Positions 26,978 through 32,275 of a stretch of DNA of 32,275 nt are shown here, piece by piece. The notes under the pieces are model-generated. The model was not told where the DNA came from and searched no databases. It worked only from the letters and a program-made list of their open reading frames with translations. This stretch comes from Gemmatimonadota bacterium (GTDB taxonomy: Bacteria > Gemmatimonadota > Gemmatimonadetes > Gemmatimonadales > Gemmatimonadaceae): NCBI GenBank assembly GCA_003221805.1, contig QHUA01000004.1, positions 7,982 through 40,256 on the forward strand, written 5' to 3'. Position numbers and translations under genes: made by a program. How positions within the stretch are numbered: position 1 is the stretch's first letter; every line of letters begins with the position of its first letter.

Positions 26978-28273
26978 TTGCTTATCGGATTGCTGCCAAC
27001 ATCAGCGCGGGGCAGGGTGCCGACCGATCCCAATAACTACCCATTCCAGCTAGCCGCAATCCTCTCCGACCGCCTGCGAGCAGCCAAGCAGGAGCTGGTG
27101 ACACAGTGGCTCGCACGGATCACTGCCCGGGTGGCGATTTCCACCAAGCGCGTCTTTCCGACCCACGAGCTGCTCAATCACATCCCGCTCCTCATCGAAG
27201 GAATCGCCGGATATCTCAAGCGCCCGGAGCGCGACATCGATGCAAAGGCGCCCGTGGTCGCCAAAGCAATGGAGCTTGGTGCTCTCAGACATACGCAAGG
27301 CTTCGACGCCTACGAGCTGCTCAAGGAATATGAGATGCTCGGCGCGATCATATTCGCGTTCCTGACCGACACGGCCGAAACGATCCCCGGCGATTTTGCC
27401 AGACGTGATTTTCTCGTATGCTGGGAGCGCCTGGGCCAGGCGATGGAGCTCATTCGGCAGGCGACCGTGAGCCATTTCCTTCGGCTGTCTTCAACCCAGA
27501 TCAACGAGCGCGAGAACCGCCTTCGAAAATTCAACCGCACTGTGGCGCACGAGCTGAAAAACAACGTCACCGCCATCACGGCGGCTTCCACCGCGCTCGC
27601 CGAGCAGTGGATCGCACCTGAAGAAAGGAAGGAGTTCGACCAGATAATCGCCCGGAACGCGGAATCTCTCCGCCACGCGCTTGAGAATCTGGAATCGCTG
27701 TCTCGAACGCAGGCCGACTCCAGGCATTGTCGCAACGTCATGTTGCCGGAAGCCGCCAGCGAAGCGGTGCGCGAGCTGGAGGATGCCGCCAAAGCGAAGA
27801 GAGTCAACGTCCGCGTCGCCGACGATCTGCCGCCCATCGAAGTCGACGCTGCCGTCGTCGAGCTGTGCCTGATGAACTACGTCTCCAACGGGATCAAGTA
27901 TTCGGACGAGGCGAAGCCCGAGCGATGGGTATCGATCGCGGCGACTGTGGAAGGGCCGGACACCGAGCGCGACAGGGAAGTGGTGATCCGCGTCACCGAC
28001 AACGGGATCGGCATACCGGCCGATCGTCGAGAGCAACTGTTCCACGAGTTTTACCGCGCCCACGACGAGACGGTTACTGAAGCAGCCGGCACAGGGCTCG
28101 GACTCAGCATCGTGCGTGAGACGGTGGAATCGATTGGTGGCCGCGCCTGGGCGGAATTTCCCGCCGACACCGGCACCGTCTTCGCGTTTTCGGTTCCATC
28201 ACGGAGACGCGAGGACATTCAAGCCATCAAGGGCTCAACCACATCTTCGCCGGAAAAAGCTGATCGGCCTTAG
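26978..28273 (+). CDS. soluble sensor histidine kinase with RsbRD-type N-terminal domain
   Basis: The protein is 431 residues if the TTG at 26978 is used; a GTG at 27017 (13 codons later) is an alternative start. There is no membrane segment. Residues of about 25-170 are an all-helical region like the RsbRD N-terminal domain (LLNHIPLLIEGIAGYL and HTQGFDAYELLKEYEMLGAIIF). The kinase core follows: HisKA with H191 (FNRTVAHELKNNV), N box N304 (NYVSNGIKYSDEA), G1 box (DNGIGIP) and G2 box (GTGLGLSIV). It should autophosphorylate on H191 and pass the phosphate to a response regulator, but none is adjacent. The signal it senses is unknown and must be cytosolic or relayed by a partner. Confidence 0.9.
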   Translation: MLIGLLPTSARGRVPTDPNNYPFQLAAILSDRLRAAKQELVTQWLARITARVAISTKRVFPTHELLNHIPLLIEGIAGYLKRPERDIDAKAPVVAKAMELGALRHTQGFDAYELLKEYEMLGAIIFAFLTDTAETIPGDFARRDFLVCWERLGQAMELIRQATVSHFLRLSSTQINERENRLRKFNRTVAHELKNNVTAITAASTALAEQWIAPEERKEFDQIIARNAESLRHALENLESLSRTQADSRHCRNVMLPEAASEAVRELEDAAKAKRVNVRVADDLPPIEVDAAVVELCLMNYVSNGIKYSDEAKPERWVSIAATVEGPDTERDREVVIRVTDNGIGIPADRREQLFHEFYRAHDETVTEAAGTGLGLSIVRETVESIGGRAWAEFPADTGTVFAFSVPSRRREDIQAIKGSTTSSPEKADRP

Positions 28274-28364
28274 TTCCGGGCGCCGATAGCCTGACGATGC
28301 GGTCCGGCTTTGTTGCGGAGAGCGCCGCGGCGGCGCATACTAGCTACACTCTCACCCTTCTACC

Positions 28365-29228
28365 GTGAAACTCCAAACTCGCCGCTCATTTCTCGCAACG
28401 ATCGGTGTTGGTGCCCTTGGCCTCGCCGGGATCAATGCCGTACCCGCTTCCTGCTCCGGCGCCGCCCCGGGAACGCGCAAGCTGAAAAAGGTCGGCCTGC
28501 AGCTTTACACCGTTCGCGATTTAATGAAAGACGACATGCCGGGGACACTCGCCAAGGTGGCAGCGGCCGGCTATCAAGAAGTCGAGTTCGCCGGCTATTA
28601 CGGCCGCACCCCTGCTCAGATTCGCCAGTTGCTGCAGCAAAACGGTTTGACATCACCGTCGTCGCACCTGCCCATCGACGCCTTCGAAAAAAATGCCGCC
28701 GCGACCCTCGCCGATGCGAAGGCGATTGGAAACGAGTGGGCAACGCTGCCCTGGATTCCGGAGGAGAGAAGAAAGACGGCCGACGACTGGAAGCACATCG
28801 CTACGCTCCTCAACGGATTCGGTGCTCAGGCAAAATCGCAGGGACTCCGCTTCGCTTACCACAATCACGATTTCGAGCTGAGGCCGATCGGTGGGACGAG
28901 GCCGCTCGATATTCTTCTCAGTGAGACTGATCCATCGCTCGTCGACTTCGAGATGGATCTGTACTGGGTAGTGTTTGGAGGAGGCGATCCACTCGATTTC
29001 TTCAATCGCTATCCGGGACGGTTCCAGATGGTGCACGTGAAGGACTCTGCCGGGCCGCCGGACAACAAAATGGTGGACGTTGGCAGCGGCAAAATCGACT
29101 TCCGCACCATTTTCGCCCAAAGCGACAAGGCGGGAATCAAACACTACTTTGTCGAGCACGATCAGCCGGCGAACCCGATTGCAACGATCACGAACAGCGC
29201 CAACTATCTGCACGCACTGACATTCTGA
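28365..29228 (+). CDS. Tat-exported sugar phosphate isomerase/epimerase (TIM barrel), second copy
   Basis: The protein is 287 residues, starting at GTG 28365. The N-terminus has a twin-arginine signal (TRRSFLATIGVGALGLAG, R6-R7) with a possible lipid Cys at 30. The TIM barrel begins KLKKVGLQLYTVRD and ends with metal-site motifs: FAYHNHDFEL, VDFEMDLYW, MVHVKDSAG and YFVEHDQP. It is a clear paralogue of the protein at 1-777, sharing a TGTR/PGTR linker and the LKKVGxQLYTxRD start. Related proteins act as keto-sugar isomerases or as lyases on 3-keto glycosides, and the adjacent Gfo/Idh and PF06439 genes favour that kind of role. The exact reaction is unknown. Confidence 0.9.
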   Translation: MKLQTRRSFLATIGVGALGLAGINAVPASCSGAAPGTRKLKKVGLQLYTVRDLMKDDMPGTLAKVAAAGYQEVEFAGYYGRTPAQIRQLLQQNGLTSPSSHLPIDAFEKNAAATLADAKAIGNEWATLPWIPEERRKTADDWKHIATLLNGFGAQAKSQGLRFAYHNHDFELRPIGGTRPLDILLSETDPSLVDFEMDLYWVVFGGGDPLDFFNRYPGRFQMVHVKDSAGPPDNKMVDVGSGKIDFRTIFAQSDKAGIKHYFVEHDQPANPIATITNSANYLHALTF

Positions 29229-29267
29229 TCGAGCTGCTGCACACAATCATTGGAGGAGCTGTCTTTC

Positions 29268-30824
29268 ATGACGCGTAAGAAGGTCACACGTCGTCAATTC
29301 GTCGCGGACACGGCCAGGATCGGCGTCGGGGTGATGATCGTTCCGCGACACGTGCTCGGTGGTGTTGGATACCAGGCGCCGAGCGACACGATGAACTTCG
29401 CCGTCGTCGGCTTTGGCGGCATGGGTTCCGAGAACGCATTGGAGCTGGCAAAGACCGAGAATCTCGTCGCCTTCGCCGATGTCGATTTCGCCTTTTCCGA
29501 GAGCAAGGTCGCGGAAAAGCTGAAGGACGAGCAGAAGAAGGACAGGCCGGAGGGCATCACTCTCAAGCAGAAGTTCGATAAGGCTGCTCGCTACTCGGAT
29601 TTCCGTGAGATGCTGGACAAGCAGAAGGACATCGACGGCGTCGTCATCGCGACACCCGACCATCTGCACGCGGTGGTAGCCAAAGCAGCGATGCAAACCG
29701 GCAAGCACGTCTACGTGCAGAAGCCGTTGACCTATTCCGTTCACGAAGCCCGCGCGCTCCGCGATCTCGCCCTCGCCAATCCAAAGATCGTGACGCAAAT
29801 GGGGAATCAGGGGCATTCCAGCGAAGGAGCGCGGCTCGTCAACGAATGGATTCAGGCGGGAATCATCGGACCGGTGAGGGAAGTGCACGTCTGGACCAAC
29901 CGTCCCGTCGTGTATTGGCCGCAGGGAGTTCCGCGGCCGGTAGGCGGAGCGCCGCCTTCGCCGCCGCCAAGTCCCTTCGGTAATCCGTGGAGCTTCCGCT
30001 ACGTCAATCTGGTGCTGGCGTCGGCGATGGGGTCTTATCCGGTTCCGCCCGGATTGCACTGGGACCTCTACGTAGGGCCCATCGCCGAAGACGTTCCTTA
30101 TCATCCGATTTATCACCCGTTCAATTGGCGCGGCTGGATTTATTTCGGGGTCGGCGCGCTGGGCGATATGGGAGCGCACCTCATCGACCACCCCTTCTGG
30201 GCGTTGGGGCTGACGTATCCCGAGAGCATCGAGGCCACGTCGACGCAATGGGGTACGATGCCAATTCCTCCCGATCCGAAAGCGCCGGCTGGAAGTCGGG
30301 AAGCGCGTGGATACAACCGGCCGGTTTCCTACCCGGTCGCGACGGCGGTCCACTACCAGTTCCCTGCCCGCGGTGCCCAACCGCCCGTGAAACTGAGCTG
30401 GTACGACGGCGGACTTTATCCCCCGCGACCGGATGTGTTGCCCGATGACGTCACGCTCAAGAGCGAAGGTGGCGTCATTTTCATTGGCGAGAAGGGAATC
30501 CTCATGAACGACACCTACGGCGCGAATCCGCGCCTGTTCCCCATGTCGCTCACCGAGGCTGCGTCTCTGGTTCCGAAAACGTACGCGCGAATTCCGTGGA
30601 GCCACGAGATGAACTGGGTGAAGGCGATCAAGGGCGAAGCGAAAGCGAGCTCACCAATCGAGTATGCCGCCCAGCTGACGGAGACGATGCTGCTCGGCAT
30701 TGTGGCGTTGCGTACCGGGCAAGGGAGAAAGATTCTCTACGACGGCGAGCAGATGCGCGTCACCAACATCGCCGATGCAAACCAGTACCTGACGCGAGAG
30801 TATCGCGCTGGTTGGGCGGTCTGA
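29268..30824 (+). CDS. Tat-exported Gfo/Idh/MocA family oxidoreductase (copy 3)
   Basis: The track ORF starts at 29250, but GGAGGAG precedes the ATG at 29268, which begins a twin-arginine signal ([18 protein letters not shown]8-R9), giving 518 residues. The Rossmann loop is [11 protein letters not shown] (about 47-55). The EKP motif appears as [10 protein letters not shown], and the catalytic region is [16 protein letters not shown]. An insertion rich in Pro ([15 protein letters not shown]) lies in the middle. It is longer than copies 1 and 2 and belongs to the exported subgroup. It follows the TIM-barrel gene by 39 bases and precedes a PF06439 gene, so the three likely form one operon. Substrate unknown. 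Confidence 0.93.
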   Translation: MTRKKVTRRQFVADTARIGVGVMIVPRHVLGGVGYQAPSDTMNFAVVGFGGMGSENALELAKTENLVAFADVDFAFSESKVAEKLKDEQKKDRPEGITLKQKFDKAARYSDFREMLDKQKDIDGVVIATPDHLHAVVAKAAMQTGKHVYVQKPLTYSVHEARALRDLALANPKIVTQMGNQGHSSEGARLVNEWIQAGIIGPVREVHVWTNRPVVYWPQGVPRPVGGAPPSPPPSPFGNPWSFRYVNLVLASAMGSYPVPPGLHWDLYVGPIAEDVPYHPIYHPFNWRGWIYFGVGALGDMGAHLIDHPFWALGLTYPESIEATSTQWGTMPIPPDPKAPAGSREARGYNRPVSYPVATAVHYQFPARGAQPPVKLSWYDGGLYPPRPDVLPDDVTLKSEGGVIFIGEKGILMNDTYGANPRLFPMSLTEAASLVPKTYARIPWSHEMNWVKAIKGEAKASSPIEYAAQLTETMLLGIVALRTGQGRKILYDGEQMRVTNIADANQYLTREYRAGWAV

Positions 30825-30852
30825 AAAATTCTTTTGCGAGGAAGTGGAAGCC

Positions 30853-31602
30853 ATGAGTCATGGAACTGCCGCCCGCGCGGCAATGATCACGCAGTTGGCG
30901 CTGGCCGTCGGCGCCTGCACGCCGATGGGGAAAAATCCGCCGGCCGAAAGCGCGAGCACGACGGCGTCGGGAGCGATTTCTTTGACCGCTGAACAGCGCG
31001 CCGCCGGCTGGCGATCGCTCTTCGATGGAACTACCACCTCGGCCTGGCGCGGATACAAGCGGCAGACACTGCCGGCCGGCTGGCGCATCGTCGATGGCGT
31101 GTTGACCAAGACCGGCTCCGTCGAGGACATCATCACCAGAGATCAATTTGGAAACTTCCAGCTTGCTCTCGACTGGAAACTGAGCCCTGGCGGTAACTCC
31201 GGAATTTTTTATCGCGGCACCGAAGAATACGATCACATCTATTGGAGCGCGCCCGAGTACCAGCTGCTCGACGACGCCGGACATCCCGACGGAAAGAGCA
31301 GACTGACATCAGCCGGCTCAGACTACGCCCTCTATCCGTCGCCGGCCGGAGTAGTGAGACCTGCCGACCAGTGGAACTCCACGCTGATCGTCATCAACGG
31401 TAACACGGTGCAGCACTGGATGAACGGTCAGAAGCTGCTCGAGTACGAGCTGGGAAGCGCCGATTGGACGGAGAAGGTCAAGGCGAGCAAGTTCTCCGCT
31501 TATCCGAACTATGGCCGCGCGGCCAAGGGCTACATCGGCATACAAGGTGACCACGATGGAACGCTGTCAATGCGCAACGTCCGCATCCGGGAGCTAAAGT
31601 GA
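30853..31602 (+). CDS. PF06439 (DUF1080, 3-keto-disaccharide hydrolase) lipoprotein
   Basis: The preferred start is the ATG at 30853, with GAGGA ten bases upstream (the track uses a GTG three codons earlier), giving 249 residues. The signal peptide ends in a good lipobox (AVGAC). The domain opens with [16 protein letters not shown], continues with DFQ-type strands ([24 protein letters not shown]) and [12 protein letters not shown], and closes with [23 protein letters not shown]. It consists of the catalytic-type domain alone, without the extra N-terminal region of the copy at 2613. Its stop overlaps the GTG of the MFS gene (GTGA). It is expected to act in the periplasm on a keto-glycoside; this is inferred from the family. 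Confidence 0.92.
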   Translation: MSHGTAARAAMITQLALAVGACTPMGKNPPAESASTTASGAISLTAEQRAAGWRSLFDGTTTSAWRGYKRQTLPAGWRIVDGVLTKTGSVEDIITRDQFGNFQLALDWKLSPGGNSGIFYRGTEEYDHIYWSAPEYQLLDDAGHPDGKSRLTSAGSDYALYPSPAGVVRPADQWNSTLIVINGNTVQHWMNGQKLLEYELGSADWTEKVKASKFSAYPNYGRAAKGYIGIQGDHDGTLSMRNVRIRELK

Positions 31603-32275
31603 ACTCTAGAACGCGACTGTCCACGATGATGTTCCTCCAGTATTTCATCTGGGGGGTTTGGTTCGTGACGATGGGAACGTATCTGGGCCAGACGCTCCAC
31701 TTCACCGACCGCCAGATTGGCCTGGCGTATGGCGCGACGGCGATTGCGGCTCTGGTATCGCCATTCTTCATGGGGGTCGTGGCGGATCGATACTTCTCCA
31801 GCGAAAAGCTGCTGGCGCTGCTGCATTTCATCGGCGGCGCTGTGATGTATCTCGTCTCGCTGCAGACATCGTTTGGCGCGTTCTATCCGCTCCTCATTCT
31901 CTACGCGCTCTGCTACATGCCGACGCTTTCGCTTACCAATTCGATCTCGTTCCACCACGTGAACGATCCGGGCCGCGACTTTCCGTTCATCCGCGTGCTA
32001 GGTACGATCGGTTGGATCGTGGCGGGTATTCTGGTCGGCAAAGTCTTTCACGCGGACGCCCTGGTGCTGCCAATGCGGCTCGCGGCGGGCGCTTCGATTA
32101 TCATGGCGGCGTACTCGCTCATCCTTCCTCACACGCCGCCAAAAGCACCCGGTGGGCGATTCAGCGTCCATGACGCGCTTGGTCTCGACTCGCTCGCGCT
32201 GCTCAAGAATCGAGACTTTTTCATCTTCGTGGCCGGGTCGTTTCTCCTTTGCATTCCACTGCAGTTCTACTACAC
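31599..32275 (+). CDS. MFS transporter, nucleoside:H+ symporter-like, 3' end outside window
   Basis: This gene is partial and not in the ORF track because it has no stop in the window. It starts with a GTG overlapping the PF06439 stop (GTGA). The 225 visible codons encode an inner-membrane protein with about six or seven helices: [21 protein letters not shown], the [27 protein letters not shown] loop typical of MFS, then [23 protein letters not shown], which resembles the NupG/XapB nucleoside symporter group. In this operon the cargo is more likely a sugar or sugar derivative made by the exported enzymes. That is inference. Confidence 0.88.
   Translation, partial: MNSRTRLSTMMFLQYFIWGVWFVTMGTYLGQTLHFTDRQIGLAYGATAIAALVSPFFMGVVADRYFSSEKLLALLHFIGGAVMYLVSLQTSFGAFYPLLILYALCYMPTLSLTNSISFHHVNDPGRDFPFIRVLGTIGWIVAGILVGKVFHADALVLPMRLAAGASIIMAAYSLILPHTPPKAPGGRFSVHDALGLDSLALLKNRDFFIFVAGSFLLCIPLQFYY

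Noticed and set aside
26965-27036. 23-residue upstream ORF overlapping the histidine kinase start
   Set aside because: Too short, no ribosome site and no family pattern; likely chance.
29247-30605. 452-residue minus-strand ORF
   Set aside because: It is the antisense shadow of the Gfo/Idh gene at 29268; Arg/His-rich composition and no domain pattern.

Overview
The window is a bacterial chromosome segment of about 32 kb, GC-rich and densely coded. No gap between genes exceeds about 200 bases. The mix of genes (GMC oxidoreductases paired with Tat-exported gluconate-2-dehydrogenase subunit 3-like lipoproteins, Tat-exported Gfo/Idh and TIM-barrel enzymes, PF06439/DUF1080 proteins, a Minf_1886 protein, OmpA/BamA-type outer-membrane proteins) points to a diderm, heterotrophic soil-type bacterium. 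Gemmatimonadota is my best guess and Acidobacteriota the next. This is inference from gene content only.

Layout. (1) Bases 1-11172 are a sugar-oxidation region. A TIM-barrel sugar phosphate isomerase/epimerase homologue runs off the left edge and diverges from a Tat-exported Gfo/Idh oxidoreductase. Facing these is a long minus-strand gene run. In transcription order it is GMC oxidoreductase 2, its small Tat subunit, a cytosolic Gfo/Idh enzyme, a ROK kinase, a CPBP membrane protease, a remnant resembling the N-terminus of a NagB-type deaminase, GMC oxidoreductase 1, its small Tat subunit, a PF06439 protein and a two-helix membrane protein. (2) Bases 11304-23554 are one plus-strand run of central metabolism: thiolase, CPBP protease, 3-hydroxyacyl-CoA dehydrogenase, acyl-CoA dehydrogenase, Leu/Val-type dehydrogenase, RpiB, GlyA, Minf_1886 protein, Nnr, ThiL, PlsC, enolase and FtsB. 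(3) Bases 23573-23938 hold an initiator tRNA-fMet, a long hairpin, a small palindromic/tandem-repeat element, an elongator tRNA-Met and a bidirectional terminator. (4) Bases 23950-28273 hold an OmpA/Pal-like lipoprotein, a POTRA/beta-barrel protein, an NTF2-like protein and a soluble sensor histidine kinase. (5) Bases 28365-32275 are a second sugar region, all on the plus strand: TIM-barrel isomerase, Gfo/Idh, PF06439 and the start of an MFS nucleoside/sugar symporter.

How the genes may work together. The two flanking regions repeat the same families (TIM-barrel, Gfo/Idh, PF06439), mostly with export signals. The left region adds two GMC/small-subunit pairs. This fits a periplasmic pathway in which a glycoside is oxidised (probably to a 3-keto sugar), cleaved or isomerised outside the cytoplasm, and the product imported and phosphorylated by the ROK kinase. 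The family assignments come from motifs. The 3-keto chemistry and the substrate are inference. No cytochrome c electron acceptor gene and no transcriptional regulator was found in the window.
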